DNA of 64,000 nucleotides. Source: Anadara kagoshimensis. Taxonomy: Eukaryota > Mollusca > Bivalvia > Arcoida > Arcidae. The translations under genes were made by a program, and so were the position numbers. The stretch's first letter is position 1, and each line of letters begins with the position of its first letter. The notes beneath the pieces were generated by a model. The model did not search any database, was not told the origin of the DNA, and saw only the letters and a program-made list of their open reading frames with translations. The stretch is taken from contig CM037870.1 in the NCBI GenBank assembly GCA_021292105.1, positions 6,869,058 to 6,933,057 on the forward strand. Direction: 5' to 3'. Below are positions 53,928 through 64,000 of the stretch, one piece after another.

Positions 53928-54163
53928 TGATCAGAAATTCAGATAAAGCTGGTTCATATTCACTTGACCCTAATGCATGTTTATTTGATCTCATTTCCAT
54001 TTTTATGACCTACTTTAACTTGATATCTAAACTACTGTTAAATTATATTTTTACCATTTAAATCATTTCCTTTTCATAGATTTATTAAAATTAAAATTTT
54101 TGGTGAAATAGGTAAGCTTTTTATAGTTGATAAGTTATTTTATTCATTTCACTAAACATTCCC

Positions 54164-54547
54164 AATGGGGGTTTGCCAGCATACCATGTGATAACCCCAT
54201 AATGTTTGTGCAGAACATTTGAATATCCATTGGGTATGGAATTGCATTAGGTGACATTTTCCCTTAATTATGACATATTCTGGGAATTGGCCACTTAAAC
54301 ATTTACCAAAAATGGTGGACGGACATGGAATTGCATAAGATGACATTTTTCCTTAAATATGACGTATTCTGGGAATTTGCCACTTAAACATTTACCAAAA
54401 ATGGTGGACAGACATGGAATTGCATAAGATGACATTTTTCCTTAAATGTGACTTATTCTGGGAATTTGCCACTTAAACATTTACCAAAATGTTCGGCGCG
54501 AAAATCAAGAGGTATTAATCATGTGGTACACTGGTGAACCCCATTTT
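54164..54547. mobile_element. Inverted-repeat element (384 bp) with internal 89 bp tandem repeat
   Basis: The left end is aatgggggtttgccagcata, then ccatgtgat. The right end is atcatgtggtacactggtga, then accccatt. Inside, nearly three copies of an 89 bp unit begin with tgacattttt at about 54252, 54341 and 54430. Each contains tattctgggaattggccact and acatttaccaaaaatggtgg. Confidence 0.7.
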
Positions 54548-54929
54548 TAAGACATTTGTGTCTACTTGCAATAACAGTACTACATTATATAAGAATTTAT
54601 ATCATTCCATTCATCCTATGCATTTATAACAGTCCCATAGTGCCTATTATGATAAAGTAAACAAGCACCTGTCAAACTTCTGTTTATCTTGTAACCTAGA
54701 CAACAAGGGCACATAATTATAATTATATAATCTGCCACTAGGTGGCACTACTGTGATGTAATATTGAGATGATGATGATGATGATCTGACTTTTGTTTAT
54801 TCAGTATTATAACTCTCTATTTTTGTAGGAGAAACTTTGTACATATAATAAATGTTATAGATTAATTAAAACATTGTCACGATATATACATACATATAAC
54901 AGAGTTTGTTTTCTTCTATGAGGCCACTC

Positions 54930-55350
54930 ACTATCATAGCTCAGTTGTGAGAGTGCTTGCTTCCTATGTGGGAGGTCATGGATTTGAACCCAATTTGGGT
55001 TTGTTTTCCTCTATGAGGCCAACCACTATGGTTGCTCAGTTGTTCAAGTGCTCACTTTGTATGTTGGAGGTCGTGGGTTTGAACCCAGGTCGGATCTGAC
55101 TAAGACTTGAAAAAAGTCTGTTCTTTTGCCAAGCATTTGCCATTTAGAATGAAAAATAACTGTGTCCTTCGGAAAATACCTTAATAACCATTGCCTCTGC
55201 GTCATGGTGTGTGTAGTACATTAAAGAACCCTCCCTGCACATTGCCCTGAGCTCACTGCAAAGTTAAAAATTTCTGCCACTTCACCTTTAAATGGTTATG
55301 CCTCAATGTAAGTGAAATAGTATTGACTGGGACACAATACCCTATTTAAT
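54930..55350 (+). repeat. SINE (family B) with duplicated tRNA-like head
   Basis: Two tRNA-like heads in tandem: tcatagctcagttgtgagag...gatttgaacccaa (54937-54995) and tggttgctcagttgttcaag...gggtttgaacccagg (55028-55092). A body follows (acattaaagaaccctccctg, cattgccctgagctcactgc, cttcacctttaaatggttat). The 3' part is aagtgaaatagtattgactg and ccctatttaatcgatcaa. A similar 3' fragment recurs at 55410-55475. Confidence 0.7.
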
Positions 55351-55489
55351 CGATCAAGCTATGAGGCCATGTCTAAAGACCATCCATTAAGAAATCAAAC
55401 ACTGTCAGGATATATGTCCCAATGTAAGTGAAAATTTGTTGACTTGGATCTTGAACCCTATTCAATCAATCAAACACCATAAATAACAT

Positions 55490-55700
55490 GGCCTCTGGTC
55501 GAGTAATCCGTAGAGCACTGGCTAATAAAGGATGCATAGTGCCGTTTAATTAACCAGGTTTGAATTTCACTCTGGCAGCTCTAGTTAGAAATTTTCTCAA
55601 ATGCCTTACAGAGGAGTGATATTTTTCTCGGTACTTTGGTTTCCTCCACCATCTGACTCTCAATATGAGTGCTTAGACCTGCTTAGAAGAATTTAATGAA
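55490..55700 (+). repeat. tRNA-like SINE relic
   Basis: tctggtcgagtaatccgtag resembles a tRNA 5' half and aggtttgaatttcactctgg a degraded B box. Downstream words ggtactttggtttcctccac and catctgactctc recall family C. Confidence 0.45.
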
Positions 55701-55849
55701 ACTTCTCACAAATGATGCCTCAATGGTGTATCATAAACTTTGAACTTAGTTGATATATTATTGACTTCATGGAAGATGTATGTTTGAAAATCGTGGAAGA
55801 AAATCTATTAACCACACAATTTATCTTGATTGTTCCACAGCCGGATTTG

Positions 55850-56110
55850 CCTTGAACCACTACCTACCTACCTATCCTCTTTGTCCCTGGTGTGACATAA
55901 GGCCACAACGCCTTGAACCACTGCCATATCTTAAAGGTCAGGTCCATGGATGGCCAAGAGAAACACAAAACGTCACAAAATGACTTCTGCAGTTGTGCCA
56001 TGTCCTTGAACCAAAGATATATATTAAAGGTCAAGGTCATACATGGTGAATGTTTGCACCTTATTGTTGGTCCTGAAAAACTTCTTGCAAATGATCTACC
56101 AGACCTATAG
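55850..56110 (+). repeat. Degraded repeat with 'ccttgaacca...aaggtcaaggtc' words
   Basis: Three loose copies of ccttgaaccactgccatatc...aaaggtcaggtccatggatg at about 55853, 55910 and 56010. The wording resembles the ggtcaaggtca part of element B. No gene. Confidence 0.45.
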
Positions 56111-58094
56111 CTAATAATGTAAATAATATTGACTGTCATCTCTGGTATGATCGGACATGTTCATGAAGTCGATCACTGTAAAATTTTCAATACATCTAAA
56201 TGCATATAATAGGAGACTAAAAAGTATGTATGAAAAACCCAGAAAATAATTTTAAACGGGATTTATGATATACTAATAAATCTAAATTTGAAAAATATAT
56301 CAATAAAATTAACATACATGTATAAACCAAAGTAAGCTATTCGGATACCCCAGTGTTCCTTTACAACTAAATATCAATATCATGCAAGTAAAACTTACGA
56401 TTAAAGTAATGAATGACGTTGGATTTCCGATATACGGATAACGCTTTCCAGCTACATACTTTCATAAAGTCAAAACTATTATGCTCCTTTCGTTCCTACG
56501 CATGGCAAGTGCTGCTAGCTAAACAGGAGATGCTTACCCTCCTAGTCTCCGAACTTTCCCGACGGACATTCACATGTTTGGCTAAAGTTTTAAATTTGCC
56601 TTTTGGATTGTAGATTGAACGTGGATTGAAATAGTTGTTTTTTCGTTTGTTTAGTTGCTGCATCCCACAGAAAACTACTAGCATAAAATGGATTAAATAT
56701 TTTTAAAATTTGGGTTATTTTTTCTACTATTTCATCATGGCATTAGACTACAGAGATCTATATTTTTGTATGTAAAGAATTTACTCCTCTGTCAAACTTT
56801 CCTTCTACTACCCTTGTCTAGATTTTTAGACAAATCTAGCCTGCAAAACAGATATTGTAATAATTCCAAAGAGTCAACTGTCAAGTTTACACGTGGAAGG
56901 TATAGCTAGCTAAATTGAGGGTGCCTACTCATTGAGAGTACCCGACCTCACTTCCCTGGTGGACGTTCTTATTTTAACTCAATATGTCAGTTTCAATATT
57001 TTTACTTTGGTTTGGGATTGTGATTTGGACATGGACTGGTATGTTTGTTTTCGATTTACAAAATGATTTATTAATCCAACTAATGGTATTTGCTTCTGTC
57101 TTCTGGTTTGTAAAACCTATGAACTGCCTCAATATTTTATGAAATAACAAACATGATTCAACACAACATTGGATTACCCCTACCCCCAATATCCATTCAT
57201 AACTTGAAATCATTTAATCAAAAGCGTATTACTCTAGATGGTCTAATTTCAAAAGTCTCGCCCTCAAAACAACCATTTTCATAACAAACATTCATTTAAT
57301 AAATAAAATAAATATTTTGGTACTTTGGTAATCTTTTCAACATCTTGAAAATAATGTTGGTTTCATAATTTTGGTCCAAGCACTACTGATGAGGAATTGT
57401 TTTTCGAAACGGTCGTCTAGTGCTGTAAAATCAAAACTGATATAATATGTAATTATCTATGTTAAGTTGTAAGAAATAAGGTAATTTTCTAATGTCTTGC
57501 AAAGTATAATGGGCTGTCTCAAATTGCATTACTTTTATTGCCGTCTCACATCTTCTATGTTAATTTGAAAGCAATTCTTAAATGCGCTGTTGGTGCACCT
57601 AGTCGTTTCCTGTCGGTCAACGAAAGGATTTGGCATCTGACGTCATCACGTGCATGGAGCAATGTCTCTTTTGCAAGTTGCAAAGTATAGTCGATGTCAA
57701 ATCCTTTATTGAAGCAAAGATAACGCAATTGTAAATATTTCAAAATAATGCATGCATACTGGGGTATATCTGGTGTCACTTGCCTCCCTTTGGTTTATAA
57801 ACCTACGATCTACGTCAATATTTTATTCATGGGATTGTGAAAATAATAAAACACAGCACTGTAGCACAATGGTTCATTATAACATATTCACTATACCAAG
57901 AGTATTCCCTGGAGATAATATTGGTCCCCATTCACAATTAAACTCTTATGGTTTTTTTTTCAAAACACCAAGCTGATTTATACAATTTAATACAAAAAAA
58001 CCTAACCTGATTTTACTATAAAATGGTAGAACAAATATGAAAAATACACTTCAAGAAGCAATCTAGAAACAAATGAAATGTATATATTTATTAA
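56111..58094. other. Intergenic region with diverged repeats
   Basis: Similar words recur between 57100-57200 and 57795-57960 (taaacctatgaactgcctca/ataaacctacgatctacgtc). About 57640-57735 resembles 59620-59720 (tgcatggag...ttgaagcaaa...aattgtaaatat). No exon recognised. Confidence 0.4.
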
Positions 58095-58213
58095 TTTTTT
58101 GTTATGGAAGTATGAAAGAAGTGGACATTTTGGACACAGAATAATTAGCGTGGAATACGCGAATTATGTTACGCGTGCAATGCCCAATTCTTTCATACTT
58201 CCATAACAAAAAA
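58095..58213. repeat. Perfect 26 bp inverted repeat, 119 bp hairpin
   Basis: The arms at 58095-58120 and 58188-58213 are perfect reverse complements (core gttatggaagtatgaaagaa). The 67 bp loop holds a second inverted repeat (aattagcgt...acgcgaatt, near 58143-58166). It could be a tiny inverted-repeat transposon or a structured RNA; no target duplication was assigned. Confidence 0.8.
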
Positions 58214-58635
58214 ATAATTTCATTTCTTGTAATTCAATTTATAGAAATTTTTTCAACAACAAATCATTAATTAAAATAACAATATTGCCGTAGCAAGTAA
58301 AAATAGCATCACCATGGTATAGGAATTCAAATGCATCTGTGCGTCATCCATAATAAGATGACGTAACTGAGAGCTAATCCATTCGTGTAAATGTAACAAA
58401 AAATATGACCAATCAAAATGCTTGAAACAAAGGAGAATTGAATTATTAGTAATTTAATTAATTAAACATGTTTTCACCTGTATAATTTTGAGTTTTGTAA
58501 CAATGATGCTATTTTTTTCTTTTCACAATATTAGATTTTTAGCTGCAAATTTTTACAATTGCAAACCATTCACAAAAATTGAGAAAGCAGTGATAACATT
58601 ATATTACTTTACACAGCATACACCGATATTTTATA

Positions 58636-59913
58636 GAACGGTGTTTGCCGCTGTACCACATTTTTGCAGAACAAATAGTTCCATTAGATATAGAATCATA
58701 GCAGTTCTTAAGGGTAATCTAAGTAGGAAAGTTCAAGTGAAAACAATTGGGTTGAAAAACATGAAAGAGGGGTATAATTAAGAAATTACCTTCACAAGTG
58801 TGAAGATTTGTAAATAAAAATAAAGTAGGAATTGATAAATTAAGAGTTTATAAAATATTTGTTGCATTTTTTAAAGAAAATTGTGCAAAAATACACGTGT
58901 TGGGGAAAAAGCTTACACCTTGTATAACGAATTAATTTTTAAAAAAATGATAAGATATTACGATAGTCAACATCATAGAGCAGTGCAAAGGGGCCAGAGT
59001 TTGTTAAAGAAATACCAGGTTTTTGAAAACTCGACAATTTACGGTTGATGTTATCTACGATTTATTTTCCTTTTTAAAATGCGTGTACCAGGCGTGATAT
59101 TAATATTTTAAGACCACTTATAATCCAAAATACAACAAGTCACTAAAAGTGCACGGTCACACAATATTGTTCTATTTGAATTGAGATGAATATTGTTTGG
59201 TTTGAACAATGTTGAGCTATATAAAGCCGAATATGCCTCAACAATGATCAAGTAATATACAAACTTAGCTTTTATAATCCTTCCTTGGATCGTTGGTAGC
59301 CTTAGAATATGAACTGTCACGCCTGGTACACGCATTTTTAAAAGGAAAACAAAACCTCCACCGTAAATTGTCGAGTTTTCAAATTGGGAATGTATTGTAC
59401 ACATACAGGGGCAATTTGTACAATTTTTATAAAAACATGCAACAAATATTTTAAAATTTCTTAAATTATCAATTCCTTCTGTATTTTTATTTAAAAATCT
59501 TCACGCTTGTGTAGGTAATTTCATAATTTTACCCCTCTTTCGTGCTTTTCAACCAAATGGTTTTCACTTGAATTTTCCTACTTAGATGACCCTTAAGGAT
59601 TGACATTTGCTTTGACTGTACTGCATGGAGTTATGCAGTAGAATGGACTGTGTTGTAGCATGAAGTAGTATCGAGGTCAAACACTGCATTGAAGCAAAAA
59701 CAATGTGATTGTAAATATACGTTTTAAATGATATCAACAGTTCGTGTTGAAACGTTTTCAATAATGCCTGACATAAACGATTACGACAAACAGTGTCTAC
59801 CTTCTAGCTCCGTTTTTTGCCAGGTAAAAGACAAAGGAGATACGAATGTTGGTCGCTGTTCGGAGCTTGTGTTTATAGGTGTTTATCACATGGTACAACG
59901 GCGAACTCCAATG
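58636..59913. mobile_element. Large fold-back element, 1.28 kb
   Basis: The ends are gaacggtgtttgccgctgta (58636) and, reverse complemented, attggagttcgccgttgtac (59913). Inside, 58700-58890 matches the reverse complement of 59440-59610 (tctaagtaggaaagttcaag/tctaagtaggaaaattcaag and gaaagaggggtataattaag/gaaagaggggtaaaattatg). Also 59015-59110 matches the reverse complement of 59310-59385 (gaaaactcgacaatttacgg, atgcgtgtaccaggcgtgat). The centre is about 59110-59310. The right arm holds about 250 extra bases (59625-59880). Arms differ at many sites, so it is not very young. Confidence 0.8.
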
Positions 59914-59958
59914 TGAGATCATGTACATTTTGTTATATAATATTTTGTTGTGGCACTT

Positions 59959-60131
59959 TCACACATTCCATGATCGGCGTCTAAAACAGTTTTTAATTTG
60001 TCTGAGGAATGTTCCAATATCTAACAAGATTATAGACCCGAACACTACACACAATATAGTGATACCAACAATCCCCAGATTCTGCGCCACTGGTCTATCC
60101 TCGTATACACTCGTCTTTGTTCTTATGTAGG
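59959..60131 (-). CDS. Lectin terminal exon: transmembrane helix and cytoplasmic tail
   Basis: Acceptor cattattttag at 60132-60142, stop TGA at 59959-59961. With the carried G it encodes AYIRTKTSVYEDRPVAQ, then the hydrophobic NLGIVGITILCVVFGSIILL, then IGTFLRQIKNCFRRRSWNV. The charge pattern (hydrophobic helix followed by RRR) fits a single-pass membrane anchor with a cytosolic C-terminus. Confidence 0.85.
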
Positions 60132-60918
60132 CTAAAATAATGAAACAGAAAATCATCAGGAAAAATTCAATATTGACTTGCAATATCTAATTAAGACATT
60201 TCAATACAAATTAAAGATACAGTGCTTATTGTATCTTGAACTTCAAGAAGAAATAGGCACTGTAATTTTTGCAGGGATTTTATTGCCACTCAGATTCTGG
60301 CAAAACAACCCATTCTCAATGCCAAAAAGCAGACATTTTTTCAAATCTTGAAGGTAAAAAGTCCCAAATTGACTGCCCATAAAAATTGAGAAGAATGTCT
60401 CAGGAAAAAGTGATAAAAATGATGTCTTAGCTTGTTCAGTTGAACATGTTTTAAATGCAATTTCTATATGAGGTTCGTCTGTTTCTAAAGGTTAGTCAAA
60501 TGTTATCCCAATTGCTCTTTATTCATCTATATAAGGACCACCTGCCCATAAAGGTCACTTACCTGGTTCCCTATGACAACCTCTATAGACAGGTTTGACC
60601 TAGATTTTACATATATGGTGATGTCTGTGGTACAATGAGTTCACCCGGTTTTGTTTTATATGCTATGGTTAACACTCTTAATGCTTTTTTAGCCCATGAT
60701 GAATTCACCTAATACTGTTTGTTCTTTACCTACCTGGCATTTTTAATGTCTATGGTAAACTCACCTGATGTTGTTTTATAATCAATGGTTAACTCCTTTT
60801 TCATCTCTTCTATTTGTTGCTGTAATTCTTCATATGTTTTCTGAGTTTCACAAGGACATGTGCAACCGTTCTGGTTTCCTATTATAAATATGTCATTTTG
60901 ACATTATTATTATTATTA

Positions 60919-60999
<81 letters not shown>

Positions 61000-63661
61000 A
61001 GTATGATGATTATGATTATTATTATTATAATTATTATTATTCAAGGATGATGATGATTATTAGTTACAATACGATTGCCAGACGAGAAGTGGCAATGGTG
61101 TGTGGCTTTTACACTATTGCATACACATTTTAAACTCCAAGTCCCTGTATGTGTTCAATACATTCCCAATTTTGACTTCAAATGTGTAGCTTGCTAGACA
61201 GGTTTTTTTTTACCTTTCTGGAGCTATTGAATCACTTCAAGGAACTTAAGAAGCAAGATTCTGAACTAGTATTATAGCTGATGGCGAAATCCAAATGGCC
61301 TACTACATTAGGCTTAGATTTGATAAAAGGTTCTATTTGAATACAAAGCAAATTTTGTTGCACGTTTGTGCATTCCATTGCAAACTACTAAATGACCCAT
61401 GCATGTGCAAGTTTAGAAGACAAACGGTGCACTATTCTTCTCAGTTTTTTAATGTTATGTCTAATTAATTTTGGTGGTATCATTGACAGGTGTTTTCAAT
61501 TCTAACTACCCTGTTCGATTACTGCATGTGGTACCAATGGTGTGCAGTGTAATCCCAAACACACTGTCTCATTACATCTGTTTTACCGGTGATTTAAATA
61601 GTGCATCCCTAACCATCCTGCCTAACTAACAAATTGTATGTGTGGCGCGCAACAACCATCATAAGTAGATTTTTGCACATAAGGCGGTAGCAGCAGTTTG
61701 TGAACGGCTTCACGGTTTTCTATTACATCAGGCGGTTTGTAAAATAATCTTTTTTTTACCAAACATTAAGCTCACTCACCTGACCCTGACGTCACAGTTG
61801 ATGTGGTGGATTCATGGTTGGTGTTCATAGTTCCTGTTGTTATTGGTACAGCCATAGTTGTGTTTATTTCTGCTTTATTTGTTGTTACTGCTTCTGTTGT
61901 CTGTGTGCCCTCTGTTGTTGCATCTGGCTGAGGTGTTGTTGTTGTGGACGTGGTTGTGGTGTCAGGTGTTGAAGTTGTTTCTGTAGACGTTGTTGTATCT
62001 GGCGCTGTTGTTGTGGACATGGTTGTTGTTGTCTGAGGTGTTGTTGTTGTTGTGGTTGTGGTGTCAGGTGTTGAAGTTGTGGTTGTTGTAGTAGTAGTTG
62101 TTGTTGAGGAAGTTGTTGTTGTGGTTGTTGGATAGATTACAGGAGTAGCTGCAAAACTTGCTAAAAGAAAAACAATGCCATCAAGAAATTGAAGTTTGTA
62201 AAATGTTTTATAAAATGTGCAGAGTTAAGTAATCTCTCATCAATAAGATGGTTTTGTAAAGTGTTTGATGAACCGATTGCTAATCATCCGGTTTTATTGG
62301 GGATTCTCATCTAGTTAGTCACTATGGAATCTTCAATCCAATCAATATAAAACGACTAGATACCTCCCAGCATTGCAACCTGAAGCCTTTTTTAACACAT
62401 TCACAATAAACTACGGACGATACAGGCAGAATCATTTTAAGAATCTAGATTCTTCAAAACATTAGTCCTGTTACATACATTAGCAAGGCTTATCTGACCT
62501 AGATCGCCCTATCTCGTAATTGTTAAATGAATATAGCAATTTTACCACACAACTGAAAATCTCTATATTTGTGAATAATTTTCTCAGCTCTTTTTATATT
62601 TTCGCTTTTACATGTATTGAAATGGATAAATGTAGAAAAACATTTTTCGATAAAAGGTAGCAGTTGTTTGTATTTTTTTCTTTCGAGATATTACTAGTAT
62701 ATGGGAAATTCTTTATAAGTATTCACATTTAAGACGCATATAAAGTTTGAGTAAGTACATGTACTCACTTTTAAGACGCTTATGAAAGCAATACTTACAC
62801 AAGTTACGATAACATAGCGCCTGTAACATTTTAGTACAGACTTCGTCTTCCCATTCTCTGGTATCGACAAGTATTTTTACACAGTCTTCTACAGGCAATC
62901 CTGGCATATTATAATCATTGGGCTGACCCGGAACCCACTTAGTCCAGGTGACAAGATTTCCTTCATAAGTATATTCTACACCTTCGACAATGTTATCATG
63001 GACTCCAATGTAAACATATCCAGTCAAACCTCTGAGAAATAAAAAGAACACTCTAAACATTTTTTTAACTCTATTAAATGCAGATAAATTCTTTCTAGAT
63101 TTTCATGGGTAGCACTGATTTTATGACTTTAGCAGAAATAATTGATATAACTGGTATTATGAGAGCCACACACACAAAGTGACCCAATATGGCATGTGTG
63201 GTACAATCTTTATTTGCATTTTAATCTAGCGTCAGACGTCAGAAAAAATTAGCTTGCATCAATCAAATACTTGTATTATTTATTTTCCTTTATTTCTAAA
63301 TTTAATCTTAGTTGCATGCTCAATCAGCAAAAAATTCTTGGAAACATAATGTTAAATGGCTATACCTCTACTTTTAACCAGATTTTTTGAAAACCTGGTT
63401 CTTAAAAAGATTTTTATTTTAAAAACGGACATTTAAATATTAATCCCAAATTCAACTATTACATATTTACTTACGAGAATATACTACTAAGTGGTGCATT
63501 ATTAAACTCTGCGTCTACTTGAGCATTTGGAATCACCCCTAATGTACCATTATTTTCTTCACAAAGTAGTTTGTTAGCATTAGCGTCACGTGCCGGTGGT
63601 GGCGTTAACCAGTAGCAGACGAGATGACTCGGCAAATAAAAACTTCCGGCTGGACAATGAT
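59959..63661 (-). CDS. Membrane-anchored C-type lectin with mucin-like stalk, 5' end outside window
   Basis: Five exons on the reverse strand join in continuous phase (2/1, 1/2, 1/2, 1/2 junctions) to give 362 residues. The C-type lectin domain (residues about 2-142) is followed by a Thr-rich stalk (about 142-266), a C-x-C-x-x-C segment with a short coiled coil, a transmembrane helix (about 323-345) and a basic cytoplasmic tail ending RRRSWNV. The domain has WVPGQPND, a Q-P-N variant of the EPN/QPD sugar-binding motif, and EDCVKI, with WED where WND is usual. Calcium-dependent sugar binding is therefore likely but not certain. The expected topology is lectin domain outside, as in many molluscan immune or adhesion lectins (inference). 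The signal-peptide exon must end in phase 1, to the right of 63661. Convergent with PLEKHG5. The family is certain but a one-to-one orthologue is not. Confidence 0.87.
60765..60878 (-). CDS. Lectin exon: Cys motif and short coiled coil
   Basis: Acceptor tatttataatag, donor TCAG|gtgagt, 114 bases. The product begins GNQNGCTCPCETQKTYEELQ and continues QQIEEMKKELTIDYKTTS. C-x-C-P-C followed by heptad-like Leu/Ile suggests a disulfide-linked or oligomeric stalk segment. Confidence 0.82.
60904..61048. repeat. (ATT)n microsatellite
   Basis: About 110 bp of nearly pure att repeats, then interrupted copies with gatgat, in the intron of the lectin gene just upstream (in gene direction) of the Cys-motif exon. 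Confidence 0.97.
61049..61779. other. Lectin intron, no recognised element
   Basis: AT-rich intron sequence after the ATT microsatellite; I see no element or exon. Confidence 0.5.
61780..62160 (-). CDS. Lectin exon: Thr-rich mucin-like stalk
   Basis: Acceptor tttttcttttag, donor GTCAG|gtgagt, 381 bases. The product is SSFAATPVIYP followed by long Thr runs with STPDTTTT repeats and PQPDATTEGTQTTEAVTTNK. The Thr/Pro content is typical of O-glycosylated stalks. Internal short repeats (ccTGAcaccacaacc) make length variation likely. Confidence 0.85.
62799..63031 (-). CDS. Lectin exon: second half of C-type lectin domain
   Basis: Acceptor tttatttctcag, donor CTTGT|gtaagt, 233 bases. It contains GYVYIGVHDN (the 'WIG' strand), NLVTWTKWVPGQPNDYNMPG, EDCVKILVDTREWEDEVCTK and LQALCYRN. 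The Cys positions match the canonical long-loop disulfide pair of the fold. Confidence 0.93.
63475..63661 (-). CDS. Lectin exon: first half of C-type lectin domain
   Basis: Acceptor tttaattccag, donor TTCTC|gtaagt, 187 bases; the first two bases finish a codon begun upstream. DHCPAGSFYLPSHLVCYWLT, NANKLLCEENNGTLGVIPNA and the AEFNNAPLSSIF end are the C-P-x-G/F start and the C-x-x-x-x-G-x-L helix of the C-type lectin domain. Confidence 0.92.
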
Positions 63662-63937
63662 CTGGAATTAAATACATAAATATCCAGATTAAAAAAGTTA
63701 TATATAGGTGTTGTTTTCAATCGTTGGCAAAAGATAAATTTGTTTCAAATTTTGAATTTTTACGCGTACTGAAAGTATTCGTTCATCGCAATATGAAATC
63801 GGTGAAAACAATTTGCCGTCGATTGAGTTAAAAATCGATTGTTTAGTGATATCGTGTAAGGCGATTAAATGATTTGCTATTGGAATTTAGCGTTAACAAG
63901 TGACCTAACGGCAATGTGCAAACCGTAAAAATATTCT

Positions 63938-64000
63938 AGACCCAAGGGAGGATCGAGCTCCCGACCCCTGGTTTACAAGACCAGTGCTCTATTAGTGGCG
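63938..64000 (-). tRNA. tRNA-Thr(UGU)-like gene or tRNA-derived copy, clipped at right edge
   Basis: On the reverse strand the visible part has an anticodon arm ctggtcttgtaaaccag (TGT anticodon, 5 bp stem), a variable loop gggtc, a T arm gggagctcgatcctccc, then a 3' acceptor strand ttgggtc plus discriminator base t. A T run (rc of aaaaa at 63927-63932) can end RNA polymerase III transcription. The acceptor 5' strand and part of the D arm lie beyond the window. A SINE head cannot be excluded. Confidence 0.55.

Overview
The window is eukaryotic, AT-rich genomic DNA from a lophotrochozoan animal, most likely a mollusc. The evidence is large introns with GT-AG junctions, tRNA-derived SINEs, a non-LTR retrotransposon with two long open frames, mollusc-style transposons that carry satellite arrays, and two split genes of animal type. 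No bacterial gene organisation is present.

The + strand (about 1.1-52.6 kb) is dominated by one gene, an orthologue of PLEKHG5 (Syx/Tech), a RhoA guanine nucleotide exchange factor with DH and PH domains. Five upstream exons (1123-6467) encode a Ser/Arg-rich N-terminal region whose first part lies outside the window. After a 31 kb intron full of repeats, the DH-PH core and a long Ser-rich tail run from 37951 to 51293. The junction phases stay compatible throughout, and splicing to the last exon makes a C-terminal S-E-V, a class I PDZ ligand. Inside the large intron I see three, perhaps four, short ATG-initiated open segments (10024, 13302, 19241 and, more weakly, 35334). Each has an upstream in-frame stop and ends at a donor in the phase needed to join the DH-containing exons, so each could be an alternative first exon. 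The 19241 one lies just 3' of a transposon-like inverted repeat whose end carries a CRE palindrome and a YY1-like site.

The large intron and flanks hold: two elements (24.06-26.27 kb, 45.51-47.55 kb) that share terminal hairpins but carry unrelated internal tandem arrays; a LINE with an intact 1161-residue-plus ORF2 (28.67-33.03 kb); two nearly identical tRNA-SINE copies (15.4 kb and 48.8 kb); two further SINE families in degraded copies; pogo/Tigger-like short inverted-repeat elements; and many minisatellites.

From 53.7 to 59.9 kb lies a cluster of inverted-repeat elements. Three share one terminal motif. The largest is a 1.28 kb fold-back with long arms.

On the - strand, convergent with PLEKHG5, five exons (63661 down to 59959) join in perfect phase. 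They make a membrane-anchored C-type lectin: C-type lectin domain, Thr-rich mucin stalk, short Cys/coiled segment, one transmembrane helix, basic cytoplasmic tail. Its signal-peptide exon is outside the window. Its stop codon is only 45 bp from the fold-back element, so its 3' UTR should contain the fold-back. The right edge clips a probable tRNA-Thr(UGU) gene or tRNA-derived copy on the - strand.
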